Shown here: one piece after another, positions 13,557-25,040 of the stretch
Numbering within the stretch: position 1 is the first letter of the stretch
Layout of the letters: each line of letters opens with the position of its first letter
From: Trametopsis cervina
Taxonomy: Eukaryota; Basidiomycota; Agaricomycetes; Polyporales; Irpicaceae
Direction of reading: 5' to 3'
DNA length: 64,000 nucleotides
Assembly (NCBI GenBank): GCA_022385755.1
Contig: MU278353.1
Span: forward strand, 124,001 to 188,000
Translations under genes and position numbers: made by a program
Notes under the pieces: model-generated
Told to the model about the DNA's origin: nothing
Seen by the model: the letters and a program-made list of their open reading frames with translations, nothing else
Databases searched by the model: none

Positions 13557-14049
13557 TGAAGTTCGCCGTGTGTAGATGTCACGGACGCGTCTGTCACACC
13601 AATGTCACAAAAAGGTGTACCGACTATGCAAGTATTCTCACATTGAACCGCCTCTACGATGTGTTGTACAGTACATATCATTCAAGGCGTAGCACCGATA
13701 TAAAACGTGGAGGGATGTCAGTCGCGCGTTCCACAGGTGTATTTGTAGGCTTTCGATTACGTACCATAGCGTTGACATCCTTTTCTACAGACAGGGTTGA
13801 GATTTGTGGAGAATGGGCTTTATGCAAGGATCGCTGCAGTGTCCTCTGCTCATCCTTATCTTTCATATTTTAACGTGAAGGCATCCACTGACTGCTATTG
13901 TGCGCGCGGCGCGCATCCCTCTGATGCACAAGCCTGCGACTCCAAGACTAAACCCGGCCACGAGAGCTGTACGCCTCGCCCGGGCCTCTCGTTCCATCCC
14001 TCTCTGCTCTGGTCGTTCTCGCATTGTCTTTCTCTCGACCTGCCTATAT
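13557..14049. repeat. Upstream flank of SNF2 relic A, part of the inverted duplication
   Basis: Reads as the reverse complement of about 37677-38154, with scattered mismatches. Similarity stops near 14049 (just after GACCTGCCTATAT), where relic B's side continues into unrelated CT-rich sequence. It contains ACGCGTC and a pyrimidine-rich tract, consistent with the old promoter and 5' leader of the remodeller gene. No independent gene seen. Confidence 0.6.
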
Positions 14050-14109
14050 GCGCGATACGTATAGTGCGCAAGGGCTAATGGCGTCTTACGAGGCTGGATC
14101 TTCTCGAAG

Positions 14110-14430
14110 ATTCATAGCGCTCCACTCGATATTGATATCAATATTGTACGGCCGCTTGGACAGCTCGACGTCGAGGCCTCGTCGGACGTTCGATATCAAA
14201 CTGGTAAGTTGCATACGTACTCCTCTCTGGACGCTTCCTCACATTTTATATCGCAGTTCCAACAGGAGAAATCTCGTATGTGCTAGCCTCGCCGAACCCG
14301 CCAGAAGTGCGATCTGAACTTTCCTAGCTTTCTAGGTCTCTTTGATGTCTACTAAGGCTGGTGGACGGTGTATCAATCTGACGAAGCCTGGCCACTTTAT
14401 CATGTTTGACTCGGACTGGAATCCGTAGGT
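14110..14430 (+). pseudogene. SNF2 helicase C-terminal fragment, opposite orientation
   Basis: Translates as YGRLDSSTSRPRRTFDIKL, an intron (GTAAGT..GCAG), FQQEKSR, then STKAGGRCINLTKPGH and MFDSDWNP before a stop. These match motifs V and VI of the SNF2/Rad54 helicase C lobe, normally STKAGGLGINL and DSDWNP. The GLG of motif V is changed to GRC and frames are interrupted. It is the second half of the same kind of remodeller as relic A but lies on the other strand, so the original gene has been split and partly inverted. I found no counterpart in the right-hand arm. Confidence 0.7.
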
Positions 14431-14619
14431 ACGCGGTCGTGCATCTAGACGGTTGGCGTTGTAACATATGATATGACATAATGTACCCGGAACTGTGCCG
14501 CGATTCTGAGTTGAATCAAGCTCAGCGGAATCTCACTTTGAACTCCTCTGATGTAAATCGCGTCGCATTCAGTAGGTGCATCCTCATATTCGTTTATCCT
14601 CCCCTTTCGCAGTGCCTAC

Positions 14620-15942
14620 ATGAGTGTTAGTCATCTGTACCAATGGTCCGAGGAGGAGTTACAAATCCCCATAGACCGACGCCTCACACTGTACAGAGAT
14701 ACCTTGGTACGTCACCATCCTGCCTATATTGCACTGCATTGACGACATGGGTATGAACAGGATTATTGGAAGCGCATACGGTCTTATTATGATGAAGGTG
14801 GCACGCTACTAGTGCTGAAGTCTGTTGATAATGCGCTATTTGCCGCTACGGAACTCCGCGTTTTGCAGCGTCTGCTGGCCATCCCGTCCAGTCGCAACCA
14901 CACAATTCCGGCGGAAATCATCCCGTGCAGCAAGACCAGCATCATCGTAACGCCATGTCTAGATGAGACTACGTTTTTGCCATGGCATCATTTGGACACT
15001 CTGACAGATGTTATGTGGCAAATGCTGGAAGTAGGTAAGTCCCCCACGCCTTTGACCTCCAATGCTCATAGATTTCAGGGCCTTGAGTTCATGCACGAGA
15101 ATGGGATAGCACACTTCGTAAGTACATGTATTCATAGCTCCGATGTATACTCTCTGAGCTATGCGCAGGACATTCACATGGATAACCTAGTGGTCTGCTG
15201 CCGGCCATCGCTTCCGACATCTTCATTCCTGGTGCAAGAGTCCAAGTGCTATTTTATTGATTTTGGAAGCTCGAAACAACTCCCTCCGCCACCAAGAGGT
15301 GGCCACGGAGACATATGTGTCCCCTTCCTGCCATTTGGAGGGCATTATGAACCCCCCGAAGGTAGGGATAGTGTCAACCCCTATGCATATGATATATACT
15401 GCGCAGGACGAACTGCTCGAAACCTGTGCAAGGTAAGCCTGGTCTGACATGTTCAACAGATACATTAGTAACGCCTTGACCGCATATGCAGATGGCAAAC
15501 TCTTATGCACTGCATAGCCCGCGCAGAGGGCGTATCAGGGTCCCTCCAGCACTATGGGGGTTTTGTGATATGCTGGCAAACGAGGATCCAAGAATGCGCC
15601 CTCCTGTGTCTCAGACGATCAAGCTTCTTCGAATCTCATGGCGTTGGAACAAGATGACGCAATGGCTTTACTGGTTTGCGCCTTATCATGTTGCGTGAGT
15701 TTGGGGTTTACTTCACGTGTGTTTCGATATGTTTGCTCAACACCTCCGAGGGCAGAGACGAGGTCAATTTGTTTGGCTGGCGATACATGATCTGGTTGGT
15801 GTATTCGATGAAGCGGCGAAAGAGCATCCGGAAAGTAGTGCACGGGATGCAGCGCGTTCAAGTCCCATACATCTATCGACTGATCTTCTTCACATGTTCA
15901 GCATTACTCCACTCTATTCTACCTATTTACCTACGTCCTTAG
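14620..15942 (+). CDS. Kinase-like protein, copy 2 of 6
   Basis: All six exons are open with GT/AG ends. It begins MSVSHLYQWSEEELQIPIDRR. Core residues are kept: LLVLKSVDN Lys, ELRVL Glu, HFDIHMDN catalytic loop, FIDFGSS, NPYAYDIYCAG, and MRPPVSQ late in the C lobe. The final exon gives NLFGWRYMIWLVYSMKRRKS and a C-terminal hydrophobic stretch ending LPIYLRP. Tandem and head-to-tail with copy 3, only 212 bases apart. It has no counterpart in the right-hand arm of the duplication, so it was gained on the left or lost on the right. The promoter block matches copies 1, 4 and 6. Confidence 0.72.
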
Positions 15943-16154
15943 GATAATATGTAATAGATCTAGTGAACACATATGTTTACTTTATGTATAGTCTGATGCG
16001 CCGTGACTCCTCACACAATGTTCTGTCGCAACGTGGTGGCGTTGTGGAGTTTACCGGAACGTGAGACGCCGCTTCCAATAAGTTCAAGCACTCGCATTTG
16101 GTATGTGCATCCACTGTGCAACCTCGCTCTACCCCTCATTTTCACTGTGCCTAG

Positions 16155-17506
16155 ATGAGTGATTTAGATTTTGGGCTCTACCAATGGTCCGAGGAGGAAC
16201 TCCAAATTCCCATAGACCGACGCTGGAAGTTACACAGAGATCGTCTGGTTCGTTGCTGTCCTACATGTGTTGCACCGCATTGATGACACGAACGCGGAAA
16301 GGATATGTGGAAGCGCATACGGTCATATTATGATGAACATGGCACACTGCTCGTCCTGAAGTCTGTCGACAATGAGCTGCTGGAGTCTGCCGGCAATGCG
16401 CTATTCGCCCGTATGGAAATCCGTGCTCTGCAGTGTCTGCTGGCTATCTCGTCCAGTCGCAACCACACCATTCCGGCAGAAATCATCTCATGCAGCAAGA
16501 CCACCATCATTGTAATGCCGTGGCTACGTGAGGTTACGCTCTTACCGTGGCATTCATTGGACACTTTGACGGATCTTATCTGGCAAGTGCTGGAAGTGAA
16601 TAAATCTCTATGCCTCGTCCCTCCAATGCTCATAAAGTTCAGGGTCTTGAGTTCATGCATGAGAATGGGGTGGCTCATTTTGTAAGCACATGCATTCATA
16701 ATGCCAGGATATACTCTCTCAGTTATGCACAGGACATCCATCTAGATAACCTGGTGTTCTGCAGCACACCACCGCTTCCAACATCTCCATTCCCGGTGGA
16801 AGAGTCAAAATGCTATCTCATTGATTTTGGCAGCTCGAAACAACTACCTCGACCGCCAAGAGGGGACCATGGAGATATTTGTTTCCCCTATCTGCCCTAT
16901 GGAGGCCATTATAACCCTCCCGAAGGTAGAGACAGTGTCAATCCCTATGCGTATGATATATACTCCACAGGACGAACTGCTCAGAACGCGTGTGAGGTAA
17001 GCATTCTATGTCATGTTTGATGGATAATTGACGGTGCTCTGACCATTCATACAGATAGCAAGCTTTTATGCCCTGAATCTTCCAGTCAAGGGACGTGTCC
17101 GTGTTCCTCCAGCACTATGGGAGTTTTGCGAGATGCTGTCAAACAAGGATCCCAAAATGCGCCCTACTGCATCCCAGTCGATCATGCTTCTCCGAATCGC
17201 ATGGCGTTGGAACAAGGCGACACAATGGCTGTATTGGTTTGCACCTTATCATATTGCGTGAGTTTGGGAGTTTACTTTGCGTGTGCTTTGATGCATCTGC
17301 TCAACACCTTCGGGGGCAGGGACACTGTCAATTTATTTGGCTGGAGATACATGATCTGGTTGGTGTATTCGATGAAGCGACGAAAGAGGATGCAACGAAC
17401 TGTCCATCAAACGCGGCGCGGTCAAGTCCCATATCTTTATCGACTGATCTTCTTCACATGTTCAGCATTACTCCACTCCGTTCTGCCTCTCTACTTACGT
17501 CCTTAG
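16155..17506 (+). CDS. Kinase-like protein, copy 3 of 6
   Basis: Six open exons, starting MSDLDFGLYQWSEEELQ. Compared with copies 1, 2, 4 and 6 it carries a 7-8 residue insertion after the beta-3 Lys (ELLESAG in the alpha-C approach), shared only with copy 5. The catalytic loop HFDIHLDN, FIDFGSSKQL (here LIDFGSS), NPYAYDIYSTG and RPTASQS are kept. The last exon gives the same basic-hydrophobic tail ending LPLYLRP. Its upstream sequence differs from the copies 1/2/4/6 promoter block beyond about 60 bases and instead matches copy 5. It is the duplication partner of copy 5 on the right arm. Confidence 0.72.
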
Positions 17507-18213
17507 CATAATATGTACTAGATTTAGCGGACACATATGTTTACTTCGCGTGTGGTTTCCATATGTCGTGCCTCCTCGCACAATGTTATCTCGTCACGTT
17601 GTGACACGGTGGGGTTCACCAGAACGCGAGACGCCGTTCAAGCCCAAGCAACCTGAACGTCTCTTTCACGACCCCTCCAACCTTACTCAGGGCACACACG
17701 CACTGCCATTCCTCATTGCCGTTGAGAAGCTGTTGCCTAAGATTATGCTGCGCCTACGAAAGACTCCATGCTAAAGACTCCGAGGCGGACCAGATTTCCG
17801 TGTTATCCAAAAGCAGGGCTCACTGTGTTCCCCATAGATCATGACTCGCGTCCAGGGAGGAATACTGTAACGTCACTGCAATGCAAGCACTTTGCGTGCT
17901 CGCTACGACGTAGTAGGCAGCAAAGGGATTTGCAACGATGCAACGCGGCAGGAGCGGAGACGATTGTCGTGCCATCACATCACTGCAGATCTGCGGGTTG
18001 CCTCGTGATTGCACTCGCTGAGGTACGTACCGTGCACTGCCCGCAAAAAAGTCTGCAAGGCGGGATATTGATTGCTCACAGCGTTGAGGAAACCAACTAT
18101 TGATCTCCAGCACAGGAGATGACCGGAGCAGTTGATCCTGCACCGTCGCAACTGCCATCACCCTACACAAGTTCGTGCAGATCGCAAGCTATGGGCATAC
18201 GATAGCTGAATCC
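17507..18213. repeat. Left copy of inverted duplication tail
   Basis: Reads as the reverse complement of 35182-35887 with very few differences. The match ends at 18213 in GATAGCTGAATCC. Short open frames (a 74-codon one at 17550-17774 and a 111-codon one at 17768-18103) recur in both copies, but they carry no domain I know, no matched splice sites, and seem to be passengers. It marks one edge of the segmental duplication. Confidence 0.7.
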
Positions 18214-18485
18214 GTGCGGGACTTGCTAATCCTGATAGACGGGAACGGAAGCTTCATGCCATCTGGACAGTACGCGTGCGGTGCTAAGAGGCGGTGGCAG
18301 CATGTGGCCCCCGTCGGACTGGCATAATATGCGACGGCTAATTCTGGATACAAGCACACGATTCGCATCCCAACGCCATAATGTGAACTCGTTTCTATCT
18401 CGTTACCTTGCACTCACCGTTTCCATGAAGGTAACACATGCGATAGCCCTCGGGTATGACATAGGCCGTCGTCATCCTTGTACGC

Positions 18486-18494
18486 GTATAAATA
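18486..18494 (+). promoter_or_regulatory. TATA box of aspartic protease gene
   Basis: GTATAAATA about 65 bases before the ATG at 18555. A good TATA match at the expected distance for a highly expressed secreted enzyme. Confidence 0.5.
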
Positions 18495-18554
18495 CTCTGG
18501 CAGCGGCATCCTAAACCTCAGCCCTTTGTGTACCACCTTTCACATATCATCACA

Positions 18555-20066
18555 ATGGTCCAGCACACTTTCTTCGCTCTGCTAGCTTGCGCTGCCAGTG
18601 CCGTAGCGCTGAACGTTCAGCGAATCACCTCTGACCGTACGGTTTCCCAGAACGATGTTCTCCCTCAAGCCTCGTTCGTATCAACCCTCTCACATAAGGT
18701 GCCCAGACGCGCCAAGAAGACTCGCGCACTCCGCCAGCTACAGCGCGGCCGTTCACAAACTGCCTCACTATCGGGCGCAGCTGGCGACCAGGAATATGTC
18801 ACCGAAATCACCATTGGCGATCAGAAGTTCCAGGCAATTGTCGATACAGGAAGGTACACCAGTTAGGCTATGCGTCCTAATTGCCGTTTATTGATTACCT
18901 CTTGCAGCTCGGATACCTGGCTGGCGAACAAGGGATACAAATGTTTCGATTTAAGCGACAATCCCGTTCCAGAAGCCGCATGCGATTTTGGTACTCCTGT
19001 CTTCGATAAGACAAAGTCCAAGACGTTCGAAGCTTTCAAAAACATGAATTTCAACATCTCCTATGGCGACAACGAGTTCCTCACAGGAGATATCGGTTTC
19101 GAAACTGTCACTGTCGGTGGACTGACAGTAACGCATCAAGAAATCGGTCTGGCGACTGCAGCCGCTTGGGAAGGGGATAACGTCACTGCAGGTCTGCTAG
19201 GTCTTGCTTACCCGGGATTGACGGATGCATACAAAGGGACGGACCCTGATGCTGACGGCAGCGCGAACAACGTGGTGTATAACCCGTTCTTTTTCAACGC
19301 GGTTGAGCAGAAAAGTGTGGCTGCCCCTTGTCAGTCTCCATCCTCTGCGATCACTCGTCGATAAACATATTATTCATGACTCTCCTTAATGCAGACTTCT
19401 CCATTGCTCTCAACCGTGGCACATTTGCAGCTGAGACCAACGCGACCTTCGACCCCAACCTCGGCTACCTCGCCTTTGGCGGTATCGCCCCCGTCCCAGT
19501 GACAAGCACTGCAGTTACGGTCCCTGTCCAAGGGTTTGCCACGAAGCGCAACGTCACCACCCTCTTCTATTACACCGTTGACATCGACTCTTACATTTTC
19601 ACCGGCTCGACGAAGGTCAACACGACTGGCTCAGCCATTCTTGACACGGGCACGACACTCAACTACCTCCCGTCCGAGGTCGCCAAAGCGTACAACGCCA
19701 AATTTGTACCCCCGGCGCGGTTTGACGAGGACGAAGGCTTATACCTCGTCGACTGCAATGCTAAGGTACCCGCGTTCTCAGCCGTCATTGGTGGGAAGAC
19801 GTTCGTTGTCGACACGCGCGACAATATCTTGCCGAACCCCGGTGCCGAGGGCTCGTTCAAGTGTATTTCGGGCACCCAGGACGGCGGTGAGGTGGCCGAC
19901 GGAAGTATCTTCATTCTGTGAGTACAGCTCCATTCTACGCGTGTAAACTAACATGGTTGACACATTTTCCATGCATTCTAGCGGAGACGTATTCTTGCAC
20001 AATGTTGTCTCAACATTTGATATCTCCAATAACACGGTGACGATACACGAGCGTACACGGTATTGA
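18555..20066 (+). CDS. Secreted aspartic protease, peptidase family A1
   Basis: Pepsin-like endopeptidase, probably for extracellular protein breakdown. Four exons: 18555-18853, 18908-19329, 19395-19917 and 19982-20066. A signal peptide (MVQHTFFALLACAASAVAL) is followed by a basic propeptide with KVPRRAKKTR, a likely processing site. The first catalytic Asp is in VDTGSSDTW, split by intron 1; the second is in LDTGTTLNY. The flap Tyr sits in ISYGDNEFLTGD. The C-terminal half has GDVFLHNVVSTFDISNNTV, the family's closing motif. About 440 residues, in the normal range. Several N-x-S/T sites fit secretion. No GPI signal is seen, so it is likely free rather than wall-bound. Confidence 0.93.
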
Positions 20067-20625
20067 GGTGCTGCAATTTAGACAGAATTGGTTGATCTTA
20101 GTGTACTTGTACTGTTTGTTGAATATTGTGAAAACGCACACGCGACCAACTTGTAGAGAGAACGATCGGTTCGATACGACTGCTGATTCAGGGAGAGTGA
20201 ACGGTTGATCGGATCAAGTAGGTCCGCGTATGGATCATCGAGCCAACACTTGGCGTCGCTCAAAACTCAGGATTCCCAGCCATACTACACTCACAAAGCA
20301 CTCAGATTTTTGGACAATACAACATGCTAAGAACAAGCGAGCAAGGCCAGAAGCGTTGGAATAGCGAAATGACCAATATAACGACATTTACCAAGTCTAC
20401 ATCCTCGGAGGTTGGCTGAAGTTCGATGTGGCGACCTAACCCATTATCAGTAACTTTCTACTTGTCGTATCTTCTCGACTTATCACCAGACCAAACTCAG
20501 GGGCGGCAACGGTCATCAAGCAAGGCACTATACGGTATGCTCGCACTCCAGTTGATTATATATAAAGATGAAGCTGATGATGGCTTGCACGTCTTCTGCA
20601 CCTCCAGCTGCCTTGAAACCGCGCC
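20067..20625. other. Intergenic with promoter of serine hydrolase
   Basis: Holds the 3' end of the protease gene and the promoter of the next. A TATATATAAAG element lies about 65 bases before the ATG at 20626. No other gene seen. Confidence 0.45.
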
Positions 20626-22605
20626 ATGCTGTTCGCTCATCCCCTTGCGTGGGCCCTGTCTTTCCTGTCGTCGCTGAGGACGCAGGATAGGTCGCCCTCA
20701 CATCTCATCACCACAAAAGTCCAACAATTTGCCCAAGACCTACTTGTCAATGGATCTCTTCCAGGGATGACACTTGCGGTTGTCCATCCTGATGGTACTG
20801 TTGAGACGGCTGGGTTCGGGATAAAGACTGAGCTCGGTCAGAGCATGACTGCCGACGTGAGTCCTCACACATCATTGTCCGACTTTACCGTCACTCCTAA
20901 CATTACTGTTCGCTACTACTAGACTCTGTTTGGAATTGCATCTTGTTCAAAAGCCTTCCTTGCAAGTTCGTTTGGCATTCTTATTGACGACTTTGCGAAC
21001 GGTCGCAACGCTACCCCGTTGCCAGACGGCGTGTCAAGGCTTGACTGGCGTACGAAGGTCAAAGATGTCCTTCCCGACGACTGGAAGCTCATGGACGACT
21101 TCACTACCGATATGGCAGACTTTCGTGATATACTTTCCCATCAGTCTGGTTTTCCACGGTGCGTAATCCTCGACTTCAACAGCGTGAAAGAAAATTCGAG
21201 CTATCTATAGGCACGAATTCTCGTATCAACCGACGGACACGCTACTCGACGTCATACGCCGTCAGCGACTACTCCGGCCAGCATTTGAGCTTCGGCAAAG
21301 ATACCACTACATTAATCAGGTACTTAGTAAAGTCCTACGCAGCCATATCGTTGACTCAGAATGGGTTCTTGTTAGATGTACATGGTAGCTTCCCATGTCA
21401 TATCTGTCTACTCCGGCATGCCATACATGGAATTCGTCAAGAAGCGTATATGGGAGCCCCTGAATATGACTTCCACGACGTTCAGTGAGAATGAAGCCTC
21501 CGGCGATGGCCTCTTGACTCAGTCCTGGACCGCATCCGGCCGACGCATCCCATTCTGGTTTCCCGACCGCACGGCACATCTGATGGCTGGACCTGCGGCA
21601 ATAATCTCGAACGTCCACGATCTGGTAAGCACAACGATGATGACCACAGTTTATGTGCTCATTACTTTGTGTGATGTTAGTCGAAATGGGTGCGCGCTCT
21701 GCTGAATGGTGGGGTTGATCCATTAACGAACATTACAATTGTGCCCGCTACCACACTCTCGGAACAACGTTCGACGCAAATAGTCATGGACCTCGCGCCT
21801 GCATTCCCTGACGCATCGCTCGCCGGATATACGTACGGATGGGTCCGCGAATCATTCCAAGGACATGAGGTGCGCTGGTGTCTTGCGTGTTACAGCCATG
21901 ACTACTAAGCAGCTCAATTTGTTGAAGGTACTCTCACACCCAGGTGCTGTTCCCGGGTTCTCAGACGAAATCCTATTGTTGCCCTCTCAGAAGCTGGGCA
22001 TCATTGCACTTGGTAATGCTGACTCTAAGCAGCCTCAGGAGCTTGCGGTCAGCTATCGCATCATTGAGGACTATCTGGGCCTTCCTCGTTCTGCCTCGAT
22101 TCAGTTCGCCTCCCTCCCCAGTGCTGGCGACATTCCTATCCCAGACCCGGTAGCCGGATCCATTCCGCTGGAGGAATATGCAGGGCGTTACAGTAGCCCT
22201 GGTTATCCCACTCTTATGCTCTGTGACCCTCATCATCCAGAGGCCCAGTGCGAGGACATACTGAAGGTATATAGCGCTCTGGAAGATGTTACGGCTACAA
22301 CCTCGACACTCTACTTTGAGCTGCCGAGTGTGTGGGTCTCCCACGGGAGGCTGAGGCGTGAAGAGGAGAATAACTTCCAATTCACCGCGACGTACCTCTT
22401 TCCTCAGGGCTATGGACAGAACGCGACAGCATTTGAGACGGATGTATCACCTCTGACGCTAGCGGCAGCCAAGTTTGCGGTTGATGAAGGCAAAGTCACT
22501 GGGTTTGGATTGTTCGGGCTGGTGGGAGAGAAGACAGAGAGACAGCGAAATGGTGGAACCCTGGAGGAAACGGCTGAGGTATGGTTCGAAAAGACGCCAT
22601 GGTGA
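20626..22605 (+). CDS. Secreted beta-lactamase-fold serine hydrolase
   Basis: Member of the serine beta-lactamase/DD-peptidase/esterase (class C-like) superfamily. A signal-like N-terminus (MLFAHPLAWALSFLSSL) precedes the domain. The active-site SxxK is in FGIASCSKAF, reached across the first intron. The Tyr motif YxN is in RYHYINQMY, and the third motif is HPGAVPGF, where HxG replaces KTG as in many family members. A C-terminal beta domain of about 200 residues with conserved Gly/Tyr follows (EEYAGRYSSPGYPT). At least five introns. Fungal members are mostly of unknown substrate; some are esterases or act in secondary metabolism. Nothing nearby points to a biosynthetic cluster. The fold is sure, the substrate is not. 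Confidence 0.85.
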
Positions 22606-22716
22606 TCAGCAGCGTTGCATCTTATGATAAATGTTCCGCAAGACTGTCTCGTCGGTTTGACCCATTCGCTGCAGCGGATCCATGCAGCTTTCTAGCCAGT
22701 TAATTTAGTATTCCTA

Positions 22717-23526
22717 CTAATTTACAACAGTATATTGTGCAAAGCGATCAGTGAGGGCCTTCCATCGCCCGTCATGCCAACCACAAATACGCTTCCACTC
22801 TTCCGAATCCTCTCCCAGGCCAATCTTGGCCCATATCAGGTCGCTCACCACAATCAGGTCGGCAAATGAGATCTTATCATCAACGAATAGTAACTTATCC
22901 TTGTCTGAGCTCTCATCCAACCATCCTTTCACAATCTCATACGCCTTCTCCGCTTCCTGCCACTCATTCTCGTCTCGAAGGTCTTCCAGACGCTTGCCGA
23001 CCTTCGCCTCACGTGTTCTGCGGAAGTACTCCTGGCTGGACGTGTTCAGATTATTGTGTGACGCGCATACTACGATAGGCCAAAGTCTGGCCTGAAGCTT
23101 CGGCCATAACGTTACGAGAACAGAGTGGAAGGACAGAGTGCTCGTAGGCAGCAGCGTTTCAGTGTTCGGATAGGTTTTGTCGAGATATTTGACGATTGCA
23201 AAGGAATCAGCCAAGGTAGTGTTCGTGGACGAGTCGTGAATGACTGGGAGGCAGTAGTATGGAGAGCCATCATCCTTGAATAAGGCTGCTGGAAGTCTCA
23301 GCTTCTGATAAAGATCCTCAATGTCCGGGTATTCGACCCATTCTGTCTTATAGTTGAGTCCCTTGATGTTCAACGCAAACCTACGCAAGAGTATAAACTC
23401 CAGGTCTCTATCGTTTCACGAGCAAAGCACGTACCGTACTTTCCATGTATTGGGAGACCATGCTTTGTGCGTCTCGTTTCTGCTTGGTATATCGTAGAAC
23501 ACAATCGGGGCTGTAGGCTCACTCAT
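22717..23526 (-). CDS. Glutathione S-transferase, UstS-like
   Basis: Two exons, 23526-23435 and 23380-22717, give 251 residues. The thioredoxin-like N-domain reads IVFYDIPSRN..KAWSPNTWKVRFALNIKGL with the cis-Pro segment CLPVIHDSS and the glutathione-contacting ADSFAIVKYLD. A helical C-domain follows. The SPNTWK pattern at the active site is typical of the fungal UstS/fungal-specific GST group rather than Ure2p or omega classes. The likely role is conjugation or binding of hydrophobic xenobiotics or wood extractives in the cytosol; no signal peptide. It is convergent with the serine hydrolase, about 110 bases apart. Confidence 0.88.
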
Positions 23527-25040
23527 TTGTGCGGTTTGGCTACCACGGGCGAGTGATCAGTGTTTCTGGATCTATCTATATACCTTCTCAAGCGTCTGCT
23601 TGTGAGTCAGTTCGCTACCAATTGTGACGCAATACGCGACAGTAAGCCATGACGCTTCTACCACTGGACTTCTATAACGGCATAGTGTATTACATACAGG
23701 AATAAACGGGTTCCTCCTTGGACCGAGTGTATTGGCCAACAGTGTTTAAAAGGTAAGTTGAGGGAACCTGCGGTCATAATTCAAAGACCGCATCTGGGTG
23801 TGGAGCTGAAGTGGAATTGCGAGTATCAAGCTCGTCGGAAACGCCAGCAACAAAACATATGTCGTACATCACGCTACCACTACTTGTTGTGCAGAGATGG
23901 GTAGCTCAAACTCTCACATGGCATCGTATCGATTGACAGAACTTGGGCCATACGCTGGCCGGGTCGTATCGACGAATCGGAGCTCACACTTCAACCATTG
24001 ACCGCGAAGTTGGGTGACATGCATCCAAAGGATTTGACTGGAAGTTCGACTGGAATCCTGTCGCCCGCTCTCGTACCATTACATCATTTAACGTCCAGGT
24101 TGAACTCGAGCTTGCCATATACAAGGTCAGTGCCAGTGTTGCCTCTTGTGTAGCGAATTTCACTGGCAAGCCATTGATCAATGTGATGTAGGCTACTTTG
24201 TGATGTCGTATCGTTTCATGGTGAGGAGCGAGAGCGTGCCTTCATCGTTGAATTCACGTTTTCGTAGTCTCGCACAAGTTCTGTCCAGGGTAACGAGTTC
24301 TGAGAACGCTCGGGCATTCGCCGAACCTTGAGGGAGGTCCGCGCGACTCACAAGTCCCTTCCGGATCCTGCTTCCATTGTTGTATCTAGCAGGTGCGCCC
24401 TTCCTGGAGTGTGAAAACTGTTTGCTGTACGTGATTGCTCAGGTTATTGCAGGTTTTATCGGTCGTATTACGGAATTGCTATCGCACTTTGGGGTATATA
24501 CTTCAGCTTGGCTGTCAGCGGATGGTAGCAGCTGCAAACGGCCCCCCGCGTGCTCCACAGAGCGCAATTCGCATTCTATTTCGCGCACCAGCCAAGCAAT
24601 TCCCGCAATCTGAAGGATCATCGAGAGGAGTTCTCTCCCTATTCTTTCGACTGACTCGACAATATCTCGGTGACAAGTGGAAACAGCACTAGCACCGCAC
24701 ATGCATCTGAGAGCACGATTACAGGGACTAGAAGCGCAAAATTCGCAAGCGCATCATATCATGATGATATCCTTCCCTTTCTATGGGTCCGAAAGAAGCT
24801 CAATTTTATCCGTGATATGGCCGATTATGGCAACGCCTGTAGAAACACGCATGATCCTGCCGGTTCTGTACGAGCTGTGCGGTACGTTTCTTTGCGAGGA
24901 GAATCCGAGATTGACAGTGCGCTTTCTGAGGTCGATGATACAGGTAGACAAACACTCGGGCTAAAAAGACGCAAGGGAGGGGGCGCATAGCATAAAAGGC
25001 GCAGGACCTCACTTAGCAGATCCCAACCCGGAAGCCCAAC
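23527..25040. other. No supported gene
   Basis: About 1.5 kb between the GST and the LPMO. Open frames (for example 24377-24613 and 24670-24990) overlap on both strands and lack domain motifs. A hydrophobic stretch at 24377-24470 is not followed by anything recognisable. A CATAAAAGG element about 50 bases before 25041 is a likely TATA box for the LPMO gene. Confidence 0.45.

Noticed and set aside
17550..18103. Two open frames in the duplication tail (also at 35324-35826)
   Set aside because: Conserved only because the DNA is duplicated; no domain, no introns, no start context.
19536..19946. Alternative plus frame within the aspartic protease gene
   Set aside because: Arg/Ser-rich out-of-frame reading of exon 3.
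24377..24990. Overlapping plus frames with a hydrophobic start upstream of the AA9 gene
   Set aside because: Frames cannot be joined by splice sites and show no recognisable family; possibly an eroded gene but unsupported.
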